Both the position numbers and the translations under genes were made by a program. 64,000 nucleotides of DNA from Bradyrhizobium sp. 186 (GTDB taxonomy: Bacteria > Pseudomonadota > Alphaproteobacteria > Rhizobiales > Xanthobacteraceae): contig NZ_CP082164.1 in the NCBI RefSeq assembly GCF_023101685.1, forward strand, positions 10,075,001 to 10,139,000, given 5' to 3'. Of the stretch, positions 45,906 through 54,206 are shown piece after piece. Position 1 is the first letter of the stretch. Each line of letters starts with the position of its first letter. The notes below the pieces were generated by a model. It saw nothing but the letters and a program-made list of their open reading frames with translations, did not search any database and had not been told where the DNA came from.

Positions 45906-46183
45906 GGTGCGGCGCTCGGCACCAGCTAACCAGCGTGCCTGATTGCCCACACTTGGGAAATTTACGGGTCGGCGGCCCGCGCGCCGCGCGCGGATTTGTC
46001 CAACCTCTCGCAACGGGAGCGGCCGTGAACTGAGGCGGTAGCGCAGTCGCTCCGATGTGAAGCCAAACCGAAAATCGATACGCAGCAAGCGCGCCATCAA
46101 CTGCCCGATTAGCTGTCAGAAAAACCATTAAAATCGTTCTGGGTCATAATCATAATGACTCTGACGCAAAAACAAAAATTAAG

Positions 46184-46390
46184 GTGAGGAAAAACACGGG
46201 AGGTTGGAATGGAAACGTACAGCGCTTGCGCGCGATGGCGTTGCTGTGCCGACAGAGCGCTGCGTATCATCCAGACAAAAGCTGGAAGCTGCTCGCTGAG
46301 GCCGACTATTGGGAGCATTTGGCGGCTGCTGCGCTCTCAGAGCAGCTGAAGGACGGCTCCGCCGCTGCGAATGACTTAGCTGCTGCTTAG
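46184..46390 (+). CDS. Small hypothetical protein (up to 68 aa)
   Basis: LRAMALLCRQSAAYHPDKSW and LLAEADYWEHLAAAAL are recognisable as a small rhizobial family of unknown function. The start is uncertain: GTG at 46184 with a purine-rich upstream, or ATG at 46235. Confidence 0.5.
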   Translation: MRKNTGGWNGNVQRLRAMALLCRQSAAYHPDKSWKLLAEADYWEHLAAAALSEQLKDGSAAANDLAAA

Positions 46391-46851
46391 TGTCGCAATT
46401 CGTCTCGGTTCGAACTTCATCGGGGGGCTAGCAGCATGAGTATTCGCAGTCGCACTTACAATTTTTCTCTTCTCCACGAACGGACGGGTGGCGGAAGCGA
46501 GGACTATCGTCAGAAGGCGTCTTGCCGCCAAATCGCGGCTGAAATCGACCATCTGGCATTAACGGGACATTGGCCTCATCGAGGTGCCTTCGGAGCTTCA
46601 CCCCGATATAGAGGTGGGCTGCGCGACTTGCCTCTTCGATGCGACCGCGACTGCATGGCAGGTCAGTTGCGAAGGGCGCGGCCAAATGAGGCAACCATAG
46701 CGCAGACTGGGGTGGTTCCTTCGCGTCACATCGTGCAGAGCTAAACTCCTCCGTAGATCTATGCTGCAAACCGGAGGCTGACCCTCATATTCGACATTAG
46801 TAAGAGATGGAAATTGGCGCTACTTAACGTTGAGAACATTATCCGCGACAA
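46391..46851. other. Gap with no convincing gene
   Basis: 461 bases. One open frame of 102 codons (46436-46744) has a composition like out-of-frame DNA and no family resemblance, so I do not call it. Confidence 0.4.
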
Positions 46852-47073
46852 GTGTGTGCGCGGCAACTGAATTCGATCTGTGAGGGCACAACGTTGAGCC
46901 GACGCGCGGTTGGAAGATCCGAGCACGAATTGCGAGAGATGACGCAGATGCTGGCGAGCCTATGCGAAGCTGCGCAACGACTCCCCGAGGGACCAGAGCG
47001 CCAGAATGCAATCAGGGAGATCGACGGATTTCAGAGGCGGCTGGCCGCGTTAGTTGCGCGTCCTCTAGGCTGA
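46852..47073 (+). CDS. Small hypothetical protein (73 aa)
   Basis: SEHELREMTQMLASLCEAAQ and REIDGFQRRLAALVARPLG form an amphipathic helical hairpin. No family assigned. The GTG start at 46852 is provisional. Confidence 0.4.
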   Translation: MCARQLNSICEGTTLSRRAVGRSEHELREMTQMLASLCEAAQRLPEGPERQNAIREIDGFQRRLAALVARPLG

Positions 47074-47216
47074 GGTTCCTGTCGGGGCGCCGGTGCGGGG
47101 CACGCCGTGTTGCGTTGCTGTCATGGCGCGAACTTTACGACAACGACGATCCCCAACGGCTCGGCACACCCCGGGCCGTTTCTATTCCGGCCGTAGCTAC
47201 AAGTGAACGACTGGTG

Positions 47217-47473
47217 ATGTCCCTGCAATTCCACCGTGCCGTCGAGGGCATGGAAGTATGGAGCGCAAGCAGCGACGACTTTTCGTTCGTGATCACATAT
47301 GAGAGCCCCGCCGGTCCCGGATTTCACGGGCGCGCTCCGGCTATGTGGCATCATGGCGCCCGGTTTATCAGAGCCGTGGCGCGATCAAGATCGGCGGCTC
47401 TCCATTCAAGACGTTCGCGGAGGCGGAGGAAGCCTGTAACGCCGTACTGAAACATCTGACCAAGCCAGACTGA
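47217..47473 (+). pseudogene. Frameshifted small rhizobial protein
   Basis: The first frame reads MSLQFHRAVEGMEVWSASSD and DFSFVITYESPAGPG. After a frame change near 47330 it continues SGYVASWRPVYQSRGAIKIG, GSPFKTFAEAEEACNAVLKH and LTKPD-stop. The two halves together look like one small family of about 85 residues. A single-base indel separates them. The gap 47474-47738 holds no convincing gene. Confidence 0.6.
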
Positions 47474-47738
47474 GTGTGAAGACAAAGAGCCTTCTCGGTC
47501 GCCTCGTTTGTCGGCAATATGAACGCGCGTCCCGATTGCGAGTTGCCAAACTACTTGGCAAGGCTTGGCGGTTCGCTTCTGACGGCGAACGATGAGCTCG
47601 GCTGGAGAACGCTCATTGAAGGATTGAGGTGATGGTCCGACGATCAAGCCAGCCAGGGTCTGGCGGTCAATTTGACAAGGAACAAGCCGAGCACATCGAC
47701 CGGACACTGATGGATGAGCGCGGACCTTGGGGGGTGGG

Positions 47739-47984
47739 ATGGCGCACTACCGAGCTTACCTTTTGGATCACGACCGCCACGTTATAAGCGTGGCCAATTT
47801 GCAGTGTGCCGACGAGCAGGAAGCACGGGAACGTGCTCAGCAGCTAGTTGATGCCAACGACATCGAGCTATGGCAACTTGATCGCCGTATTGCGGTGTTT
47901 GAGGCCGGCATAACCCGAACCTCGCAGGCGGCAGGACAGGGAAGCGTTCAGCGGGCGCAGCCCCCTACAATGAAGTCTAAGTGA
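47739..47984 (+). CDS. Small hypothetical protein (81 aa)
   Basis: MAHYRAYLLDHDRHVISVAN, then ADEQEARERAQQLVDANDIE and LWQLDRRIAVFE. I recognise the compact beta-alpha layout (HYR-x-Y-x-LD ... D-x-EA ... ELWQ-x-x-R) as common in Bradyrhizobium. Function unknown. GGGTGGG precedes the ATG. Confidence 0.6.
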   Translation: MAHYRAYLLDHDRHVISVANLQCADEQEARERAQQLVDANDIELWQLDRRIAVFEAGITRTSQAAGQGSVQRAQPPTMKSK

Positions 47985-48085
47985 AGGTTGCGACGCAAAG
48001 AGGCGCGACTCTGTTGAGCGCGAGGATGGCGGCTTGCTTGTGGCGATGCTCTAGAGATTGCAAATGGAGAACACCGGCCGCCGAC

Positions 48086-48451
48086 CTACTCGACCTCGAT
48101 CATTCGCTCCTTGTTGGCCCGCAGGCTGCGGAGGTAATAGCCTTGTGCCTGGACGGCTGACTTGATTTCATCGCTGACCTTGAGAACTCTTTTTCTGCTC
48201 TTGCGCCACTTATGTGCAGAGTAAAGCACGGGTACGGCAGAGCCTGTACTTAGAACGAGGAAGTCGCGCTTGTCATTGCGATAGACATCAAACACTTTCC
48301 GCCCCCGCTGATTATATTGAACTAAGAATGAAATATGTTTGGTCGTCTCAATGGACGAGCTTAGTGTCTCGAATGGCTGTGCGGGTTGTAAATCTGCAAC
48401 GCCCGCGACTTTTGCTTCACCGCGTTCCGGAATTGGAACGAACTGATGCAA
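48086..48451 (-). CDS. Hypothetical protein (121 aa)
   Basis: Basic C-terminal half ([20 protein letters not shown]) and a mid-region [20 protein letters not shown]. No family recognised. Base composition is more AT-rich than the surroundings, consistent with transfer. Confidence 0.45.
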   Translation of the reverse strand: MHQFVPIPERGEAKVAGVADLQPAQPFETLSSSIETTKHISFLVQYNQRGRKVFDVYRNDKRDFLVLSTGSAVPVLYSAHKWRKSRKRVLKVSDEIKSAVQAQGYYLRSLRANKERMIEVE

Positions 48452-48510
48452 GGCCAGACCATCGCCAAATTGAGCGCACTAGGCAATTACTTCAGCGATG
48501 CCGTGAACGG

Positions 48511-48625
48511 CACGAGGCATCGGTTCTGAAACACGCCCGGCATAGGCTGCAAGTTGCCGACGTAGCGGTTGAACACGCGGAAGAGCGCTAGGATGGCGGC
48601 TTGGTTGGTGGTGATCGAATAGAGG
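48511..48625 (-). pseudogene. SRAP (YedK/HMCES-type) N-terminal remnant, copy 1
   Basis: SITTNQAAILALFRVFNRYV followed by GNLQPMPGVFQN resembles the start of SOS-response-associated peptidases (MCGRY-x-x-TTNQ-x-AI-x-ALFRV-x-NRYVGNLPPMPGVFPDYPAP). The catalytic Cys2 start is lost and the frame degenerates after about 35 codons. Copy 2 lies 0.35 kb away. Confidence 0.6.
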
Positions 48626-48711
48626 TGCACACGGGTTTGACCGAAGGATTGCGGTGTTCGAGTTGAAGAGCCTACCGAATTTCCGCCACGAGTGCGTGCG
48701 CAAATGCGCGG

Positions 48712-48873
48712 ATGCTCAAAGTCCCCCGCTGCGATCACTGTGAAGAAGAGTTCGCGCCAGAAGAGCTGACCGTTCTTGCACCACCGGCTGGGGACGGCGA
48801 GTTGATCTGCGCTCGGTGCATCGAAATCAAGCTCCGCCGCGCCATCGCGAAGCTATCGCGCGGTGATAATTGA
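48712..48873 (+). CDS. Small CxxC...CxxC zinc-finger protein (53 aa)
   Basis: MLKVPRCDHCEEEFAPEEL, then GDGELICARCIEIKLRRAIA and a stop at 48871. Two CxxC pairs 25 residues apart suggest a zinc ribbon. Short, but with good coding character; the function is unknown. Confidence 0.55.
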   Translation: MLKVPRCDHCEEEFAPEELTVLAPPAGDGELICARCIEIKLRRAIAKLSRGDN

Positions 48874-49053
48874 TGCCCCGAACGCATCGGCGTCATCTTC
48901 GGTCCCGGCGTAGGTGTTGTGGATCACGGGGGCTGGATTATCGGGGAAGACGCCGGACATCGGCGGCAGGTTGCCGACGTAGCGGTTGATCACGCGAAAC
49001 AGCGTGCGGACGGCTTCTTGGTTGGTGGTGATCCAATAGATTGCACACGCCAT
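48853..49053 (-). pseudogene. SRAP (YedK/HMCES-type) N-terminal remnant, copy 2
   Basis: MACAIYWITTNQEAVRTLFR and VINRYVGNLPPMSGVFPDNP match the N-terminal 40 residues of SRAP proteins, which cap abasic sites through Cys2. Here MCGR has become MACA, and the frame ends after 66 codons of a normal 220 or more. Close in sequence to copy 1, so the two likely share one origin. Confidence 0.6.
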
Positions 49054-49195
49054 CGTTTCCCCGCGCCCTCCTTGACCCGAATTAACTTGCGGGGCCGCCC
49101 CACAAAGCGCACCCTTACAGCATCACCGCCTCGACCCCTTGGCTGCGTTCGGTGACTGAGAGTGTTGCGCTCCCGGCCTATAAAGGGGGTGCGTC

Positions 49196-49429
49196 ATGTC
49201 CGAGCTTCCAAAACCTATATTGCCGCAGCGCCGAACCATGAGGCGCAGATGCTTGCTATGCCAAGCTCCAATGGAGGTCCAGCGTATTGCTGCGGCCCGC
49301 GCGGGCTTTGAGCACTGGACACTCCGCTGCACAAGCTGCGGTCGCATCGACCAAATGCAGGTGGACACTGACCCGTTGGACTCCGGGGCGCTGGGCTGGA
49401 TCGAAGGCGAACTGAGGCCACAGCACTAG
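49196..49429 (+). CDS. Zinc-ribbon-like small protein (77 aa)
   Basis: RRRCLLCQAPMEVQRIAAAR and LRCTSCGRIDQMQVDTDPL supply two CxxC pairs. Similar small proteins are common in Bradyrhizobium. Function unknown. Confidence 0.6.
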   Translation: MSELPKPILPQRRTMRRRCLLCQAPMEVQRIAAARAGFEHWTLRCTSCGRIDQMQVDTDPLDSGALGWIEGELRPQH

Positions 49430-49527
49430 AATGCGCGATAACCGAGTATGAAAAGCAAATGCGAGCGAGTTGCTGACGCGGACGTAGTGGCTGGTCGGCG
49501 TAGCAACAGCCGTAGCAGGAGGCTCCC

Positions 49528-49773
49528 ATGTCACGATTTGTCGTCTGCTTCATGAAAGACGTGCTTGGCAATAACGGCCGCGAGCGCGAGGTCTGCCAGA
49601 GTTCTATCGAGATCGACGCCGCCGACGAAGGGGTGGCCACCGAGACAGCTAAGCGAAAATTCTGCGCATTGCAGTCTCTGCGCGACTGGTCACTGCATGC
49701 CGACCGGATCAAGATGATCTCGGCGGCCGATTTTCCATCTTGGAAGCCTGCTATCGACAACCACAAAGTGTGA
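49528..49773 (+). CDS. Small hypothetical protein (81 aa)
   Basis: MSRFVVCFMKDVLGNNGRER, EVCQSSIEIDAADEGVATET and LRDWSLHADRIKMISAADFP. A recognisable rhizobial small-protein family (beta-alpha-beta, conserved GR-x-x-EVCQ and DWS-x-HADR). No known function. AGGAGGC precedes the ATG. Confidence 0.62.
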   Translation: MSRFVVCFMKDVLGNNGREREVCQSSIEIDAADEGVATETAKRKFCALQSLRDWSLHADRIKMISAADFPSWKPAIDNHKV

Positions 49774-49935
49774 TCGCCATCGGCTCGAATGGATCGGTCG
49801 CGGTCTCGCGGCTTACGAATTCCAGCGTGGAGGAAGTCTGCTGCCACAACGTCGGTCCGGGCATGGTCTCGCCGATCATCGTGGCCGTCGTCTCGGAGCA
49901 CGGCCGCGACTGCAGCGACGCTCCAAGGAGGAATT

Positions 49936-50190
49936 ATGAAAGAACCTCTGACAATACCTGCGGAGGCCCAACCCCGAAACACCACTCGCGCTGATCTTAT
50001 CCCGACCGAAGGGTTTTGCCTGGAAGTAGACGGCCGGATGAAGATGGTATTTCCAATGCTTCAAGCGGCTATGAAGCGCGCACGCGATCTCAAAGCCGAA
50101 TTCCCGATGCTCCAAATAAAAGTGTATGACGCTGCGGAGAAGACGAGCACGCTGTTGGAGAGTCGGCCGGAGTTCAGTAAGACGCCCTAG
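49936..50190 (+). CDS. Hypothetical protein (84 aa)
   Basis: A strong AAGGAGGAATT ribosome-binding site precedes the ATG. FCLEVDGRMKMVFPMLQAAM and RARDLKAEFPMLQIKVYDAA suggest a small alpha/beta protein. No family function known. Confidence 0.6.
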   Translation: MKEPLTIPAEAQPRNTTRADLIPTEGFCLEVDGRMKMVFPMLQAAMKRARDLKAEFPMLQIKVYDAAEKTSTLLESRPEFSKTP

Positions 50191-50199
50191 CTAGGCACT

Positions 50200-50592
50200 T
50201 CACGGCTCTCCCGGCCACCACGTTGACGGCGGATCGCTCGCCAAAATCTTGTTCGGCCGCAGCGCTCCAGATGACTGCGCTTGTACGGATAGCCGCGAAC
50301 TTCCTATCGCTCCAGCTCATGGATTGGCGTCGTCTTCGGCCGCCGGACGCTATCCAGCGCGATGGTCTGATGCGTATTGCAGCCGAGGCACTTCACTTCG
50401 AGATAGAGGTAACCGGCGTTGAGCACGTCGCCGAGTGCCGGGGACGGCTGCGCGGGTCCCTGAAAGCCGAGCATGCGTTTATTCCACGCTTCGCAAGCGA
50501 GCCTGGTCGGCCACCTTGCGCGCCTCAGCGGCCCGCTCTGCTGATGCTCGGACTGAACCGCCGTAGATGGTCTCTCGTGACTTGGTGCCCAT
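50200..50592 (-). pseudogene. Small zinc-binding rhizobial protein, multiply frameshifted
   Basis: Pieces in different frames follow one another: MGTKSRETIYGGSVRASAER, then RLACEAWNKRMLGFQGPAQP and AGYLYLEVKCLGCNTHQTIA to HELER-stop (about 50304), then EVRGYPYKRSHL, then ALRPNKILASDPPSTWWPGE-stop at 50200. They match in order a common Bradyrhizobium family of about 140 residues (CLGC ... CKxC zinc site, the second pair deleted here). At least three lesions. Confidence 0.72.
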
Positions 50593-50692
50593 GGGCCTAT
50601 GAAAGCCCGGCGTTGGCGGCCGTGCAAATTATCAATCCGTTGGGGATCGATCCAGCGGCGGGCTACTGCGCGTCGCGGGTGTGGAAAACGCG

Positions 50693-51307
50693 CTAGGATT
50701 TCGGAAGTTTAATTACCCCCTTCACCTGGTCCCGAGATTCCTTGGCGATGCTCTCATGAAGAGCTGTGCCGGTTTCGATGAGGTGCTGTAGGTTGCTGGC
50801 CAGCCGGACAACGATATCGACCAAGGTCCCAAGCTCGGCGAACGTGACCGATTTTTGTAGCTGGCGTAGGGTCAGGTGGGCGATGCCCAGGTTACGGAAG
50901 TGCGTCAGCCTGCCATGGACGTTCCAATCGATTTCACGATAGGTCACCAGGTACTGGTTGATCAGCGCCGCCCGCGTCGGGGTGAAGACATCCGGGCCGC
51001 GTCGCGCCTCCAACTCCTCCACAAGAGCCGCCGTGACGTCCGGGTCCTTTAGGAGGTGGTAGACTGTCTGGAAACTGACGACCTTCGGATCGGCATCCAG
51101 AAGAAGAGCGACCCGCAAGGCGGCCATCAACAGAGTATCCCGATGCAAAACAGCGACCGGCGGTCGCCAATCGCCATCTGGATCATCGGGCAACATGAGA
51201 ACGTCATTCAGCCCATCCGACGCACCGAATGACCATGCGCAGCGCGTCGCAACCGTGACCAGCCGGGCAGCGTTATCCAGGATGAAATCAGCACCTGCGT
51301 CGGACAA
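50693..51307 (-). CDS. HEPN-like protein (AbiU2-type resemblance)
   Basis: 204 residues, all-helical by appearance. RLTHFRNLGIAHLTLRQL carries RNLGIAH (Arg138, Asn139, His144), an R-N-x4-H motif as in HEPN ribonuclease domains, and the surrounding layout resembles AbiU2-type HEPN proteins. HEPN proteins often act as RNA-cleaving toxins or abortive-infection effectors. Starts just after the next HEPN-like gene on the same strand (69 bases). The family call is by motif only. Confidence 0.5.
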   Translation of the reverse strand: MSDAGADFILDNAARLVTVATRCAWSFGASDGLNDVLMLPDDPDGDWRPPVAVLHRDTLLMAALRVALLLDADPKVVSFQTVYHLLKDPDVTAALVEELEARRGPDVFTPTRAALINQYLVTYREIDWNVHGRLTHFRNLGIAHLTLRQLQKSVTFAELGTLVDIVVRLASNLQHLIETGTALHESIAKESRDQVKGVIKLPKS

Positions 51308-51376
51308 GGTCGCTCCTTAGGGACAAGAACGGCGTCGGACTGGTGGCAATCGCAGGTGTGGAAATCCCCGGCAAAA

Positions 51377-51829
51377 TCACCGAGGAAAAATCACCGGCAT
51401 AAGGTCCGAAATCAAATGCTCGACTACCTCGTCGGGAACCGTGTCGGTACCTCGCACCGCAAACGTTGCAGGTTGCGGGTAACGCGCGAAATGAGGTCGA
51501 TGCAGTTTGTTGAGGACCGAAATGCTCTCCGCCAAATCGGGATTGCTTGACAAGCCGTAGGCCACGGCGAGCCGATACCAGCCCTCTAGATCGTGATTAT
51601 AAGGCGGTTTCGCTGGCTCGGGATGCAATCCAGACTCCACGGCATGAAAGACAAAGGCCTTGAGAGCCAATTCTATGGCATGGGTGAGCAGAGCAATCCG
51701 TGGCCAATTAGGCTGACCATTCACATAACTGGCCAAGGGCATTGCCGCGTCGCGAAACTGCATGGCCCGGTGCAGGTATTCCTGCGCCTGCGATCCGCCA
51801 GTCTGAATCGGGAAGATCGGGGGTCTCAT
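51377..51829 (-). CDS. HEPN-like helical protein
   Basis: 150 residues from the ATG at 51829. WPRIALLTHAIELALKAFVF, then YNHDLEGWYRLAVAYGL, is the layout of a HEPN-type helical pair (ExxLKAxL helix followed by HDL), but no R-x4-6-H catalytic motif is evident. It could be the non-catalytic partner of the downstream HEPN-like protein. Last gene of the element before the tRNA. Confidence 0.5.
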   Translation of the reverse strand: MRPPIFPIQTGGSQAQEYLHRAMQFRDAAMPLASYVNGQPNWPRIALLTHAIELALKAFVFHAVESGLHPEPAKPPYNHDLEGWYRLAVAYGLSSNPDLAESISVLNKLHRPHFARYPQPATFAVRGTDTVPDEVVEHLISDLMPVIFPR

Positions 51830-52007
51830 GGTCGCAATCCTACGGCGTATCGCGGATGTGGAAAATTGTTTGTCGAGTGATGCAGCGATTGCATGACTCG
51901 CGGCCGTCACGAGGAAATCAAAGCGGGATCAACGGACGAAAAATCGTGGGCAAATCTGTGGGTAGAAAATCTAGAATCTTTATTTATTGAATGATTTCAA
52001 TGTGACT

Positions 52008-52021
52008 TGGCGGAGAGAGTG
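52008..52021. repeat. Attachment-site repeat, copy 3 (within tRNA-Ser)
   Basis: TGGCGGAGAGAGTG, the 3' end of tRNA-Ser(GGA), shared with copies 1 and 2. Confidence 0.8.
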
Positions 52022-52097
52022 GGATTCGAACCCACGGTACGGTTTCCCGCACACACGCTTTCCAAGCGTGCGCCTTAAGCCACTCGGCCATCTCTCC
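52008..52097 (-). tRNA. tRNA-Ser(GGA), CCA encoded
   Basis: A complete class II tRNA: acceptor GGAGAGA/TCTCTCC with discriminator G and encoded CCA, D-arm TGGCCGAGTGGCTTAAGGC, anticodon stem CACGC/GCGTG with loop TTGGAAA (anticodon GGA), long variable arm, and T-arm GTGGGTTCGAATCCCAC. Its 3' terminal 14 bases (52008-52021) are repeated at 32906 and 23890 and form the attachment site of the neighbouring elements. Confidence 0.97.
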
Positions 52098-52293
52098 GGA
52101 GCGCCTCTCTTGAAGGGGCGCCGGTGATTTTGCAAGAGACCGCGGGGAAATCGGGTGAATTTTCCGTAACATATTGTATTTTCGAGATAATATCAGAGAT
52201 CGCGCGGCGGCCGCGGCCATCCTTTGGGCTGAACCGGATACGGCTTTGCTGCGACGATTCACCAGAGAACGCCAAACACGCCCGGGGGACGCC

Positions 52294-52635
52294 ATGAGCA
52301 TCCGCAAGACCATCGCCGCGCTGAGCCTGATTTCGGCCCTTGGCGCCGCCTTCGCCGTGCCGGCCGCGGCGCAGGTCTGCACGCGCCAGGGCGTCGACGT
52401 GAGCTGCGACGACGGGCGGCGCGGGGTGCTTTCGGGCGACGCCATCATCTGGCCGGACGGGACGCGCTCGAGCACAACGCCGCATCAGAGCGTGATCATC
52501 GGCAACAAGAGTTCAGTGCATGTCGGGCCGGGCGTGTTCGTCGGCCAGGGCAACGGCATGGTGCCGCTGGATGATCCCAACGCGCCGAACAAGCGGCGCT
52601 GCGCGATTCTGGATGGGGTCTCGTATTGCTATTGA
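52294..52635 (+). CDS. Small secreted protein (113 aa)
   Basis: A signal peptide (MSIRKTIAALSLISALGAAF, cleaved after AAAQ-like AAA) precedes VCTRQGVDVSCDDGRRGVLS and a C-terminal CAILDGVSYCY. Four Cys suggest two disulfides in the periplasm or outside. A small alphaproteobacterial family of unknown role. First protein gene outside the element on the right. Confidence 0.65.
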   Translation: MSIRKTIAALSLISALGAAFAVPAAAQVCTRQGVDVSCDDGRRGVLSGDAIIWPDGTRSSTTPHQSVIIGNKSSVHVGPGVFVGQGNGMVPLDDPNAPNKRRCAILDGVSYCY

Positions 52636-52684
52636 GGCGCCGCTTGCGTTCACCTCGCCCCGCTTGTGGGGAGAGGGAGACGGA

Positions 52685-54148
52685 CTAAATCAACCTTACG
52701 CCGGAGATCGCCGACTTCAGCCAGCGCAGCGCTTGCGGCGGCTGCGTGGCGAGCGGGGCTACGGCGGCCTTTTCCGTCCGGCATTTCTCCAGCTCGGCGA
52801 CGAAATCGGCGGACCATTGCTGGATGGTGTGGCCACGCAGCGTCTTCATCATCGCTTCCCAGCGCATCTTGCGTTCGGTCAGCGGCATCGCGGCCGCGAT
52901 TGCGATCGCACGCGCCATCCCATCGATGTCGTGCGGATTGACGAGCAGCGCGGTGTCGAGCTCGTTGGCGGCACCCGCAAACTTCGAGAGTACGAGCACG
53001 CCGGGATCCGCCGGGTTTTGCGCGGCGACATATTCCTTGGCGACCAGGTTCATGCCGTCATGCAGCGGCGTCACCACGCCGACCTGCGCGGTGCGGTAGA
53101 GACCTGCGAGCACGACCTGGCTAAAGCCCTTGTTGAGATAGCGGATCGGCGTCCAGTCGGCCTCGCCGTGACGGCCGTTGACGTCGGACACGAGACGCGC
53201 GACCTCGTTCTGGAGGTTTCCATAGGCCTCGATGCCAACACGCGAGGGATTTGCGATCTGCAACAGCGAGATGCTGCGCGAGAACTGCGGCTGCTCGGTC
53301 CAGAGCCGGTCGAACGCGCTGATGCGGTTGACGAGGCCCTTGGAATAGTCGAGCCGGTCGACGCCGATCGCGAGGCGCTCACCGTTGAGGCTCCGGCGCA
53401 GCCGCGATACGTCGGGATGCGAGACCGACTTCGCGGCATACGCTGCGAACTTTTCCGCATCGATACCAATCGGAAACACTTCGCAGCGGGTACGGCCATA
53501 CTGCGAGCTCACGACGCCGTCTTCGACGGTGAGGCCGAGCTCGCCGCCGACACAGCCGAGGAAATTCTGGCGGTCCTCCTCGGTCTGGAAGCCGAGCAGA
53601 TCGTAGGCCAGCATCGCCGTGATGAGCTCGCGATGATTTGGCACGCCCTGCATCACCGCGACGACGGGCCAAGGCGTGTGCAGGAAGAAGCCGATCGGAT
53701 CGTCGACGCCGAGATCGCGCAGCTCCGCACCGAGCGCGAGGAAATGATAGTCCTGCACCCAGAACGCAGTCCGCTGCTTTCGGAAGCGCATCAGCGCGCG
53801 CGCCATGAAGCCGTTGACCTCGCGATAGCTGAGATAATCGCCTTGTGAGACGCGGATCAGATCGCTGCGCGAATGCAGCGCCGGCCACAACGCCGAATTG
53901 GCAAAGCCTTCGTAGTAGCCACCGTAATGCGCCGCCGGCAGATCCAGCGTCGCCAGCGCCCCCGAACCGAGCGCTTCGATCTCGGCAAATGGCTCCTTCT
54001 GATGGCCATCACGTACGCGGCCGGAGGATCCCACCCAGATCGCGCCCGAATGTTCCACGACCGGCAACAATGCAGCCGCAAGCCCGCCCGTCATGGGTTC
54101 ATTAGGTTTGTCACGCGCGACGCGATTTGAAACGACGACTAAATTCAC
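52685..54148 (-). CDS. otsA: Trehalose-6-phosphate synthase
   Basis: 487 residues, a GT20 glycosyltransferase (UDP-glucose plus glucose-6-phosphate to trehalose-6-phosphate). NLVVVSNRVARDKP at the start, GGLAAALLPVVE (the substrate loop), FLHTPWPVVAVMQGVPN, RLDYSKGL and ELDTALLVNPHD are diagnostic. The GTG at 54148 is preferred because AGGAGGGG lies seven bases before it. Located 240 bases after otsB with its own probable EcfG promoter. Makes trehalose for osmotic and desiccation stress. Confidence 0.95.
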   Translation of the reverse strand: MNLVVVSNRVARDKPNEPMTGGLAAALLPVVEHSGAIWVGSSGRVRDGHQKEPFAEIEALGSGALATLDLPAAHYGGYYEGFANSALWPALHSRSDLIRVSQGDYLSYREVNGFMARALMRFRKQRTAFWVQDYHFLALGAELRDLGVDDPIGFFLHTPWPVVAVMQGVPNHRELITAMLAYDLLGFQTEEDRQNFLGCVGGELGLTVEDGVVSSQYGRTRCEVFPIGIDAEKFAAYAAKSVSHPDVSRLRRSLNGERLAIGVDRLDYSKGLVNRISAFDRLWTEQPQFSRSISLLQIANPSRVGIEAYGNLQNEVARLVSDVNGRHGEADWTPIRYLNKGFSQVVLAGLYRTAQVGVVTPLHDGMNLVAKEYVAAQNPADPGVLVLSKFAGAANELDTALLVNPHDIDGMARAIAIAAAMPLTERKMRWEAMMKTLRGHTIQQWSADFVAELEKCRTEKAAVAPLATQPPQALRWLKSAISGVRLI

Positions 54149-54181
54149 AGGTCGTCCCCTCCTGTTCATTCCAACCCGTTT

Positions 54182-54206
54182 AACTGATGTTCATCAATAT
54201 GGTTCC
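54182..54206 (-). promoter_or_regulatory. EcfG-type (general stress sigma) promoter of otsA
   Basis: On the minus strand GGAAC (54206-54202), 17 bases, then GTT (54184-54182). This fits the alphaproteobacterial general-stress sigma EcfG consensus GGAAC-N16-17-GTT, placed to start transcription just before otsA. Trehalose genes are classic general stress targets. Confidence 0.65.

Larger units (their letters stand above)
32906..52021. mobile_element. Putative integrative element at tRNA-Ser(GGA)
   Basis: A 19.1-kb segment between att copy 2 and the 3' end of tRNA-Ser(GGA). Left part: P4-type integrase, AlpA, zinc-ribbon protein, sliding clamp, SSB-tailed protein, TOPRIM/ATPase, iteron-like repeats and small genes up to a tail-fibre-like protein. 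Right part: an IS110 element, many small rhizobial hypotheticals, a minimal ligase and two HEPN-like genes. No conjugation genes and no complete phage morphogenesis set are present, so it resembles a satellite or replicating island more than an ICE or prophage. Confidence 0.7.

Noticed and set aside
50223..50696. A 157-codon plus-strand frame
   Set aside because: It is the opposite strand of a recognisable but frameshifted small zinc-binding gene read in the minus direction.
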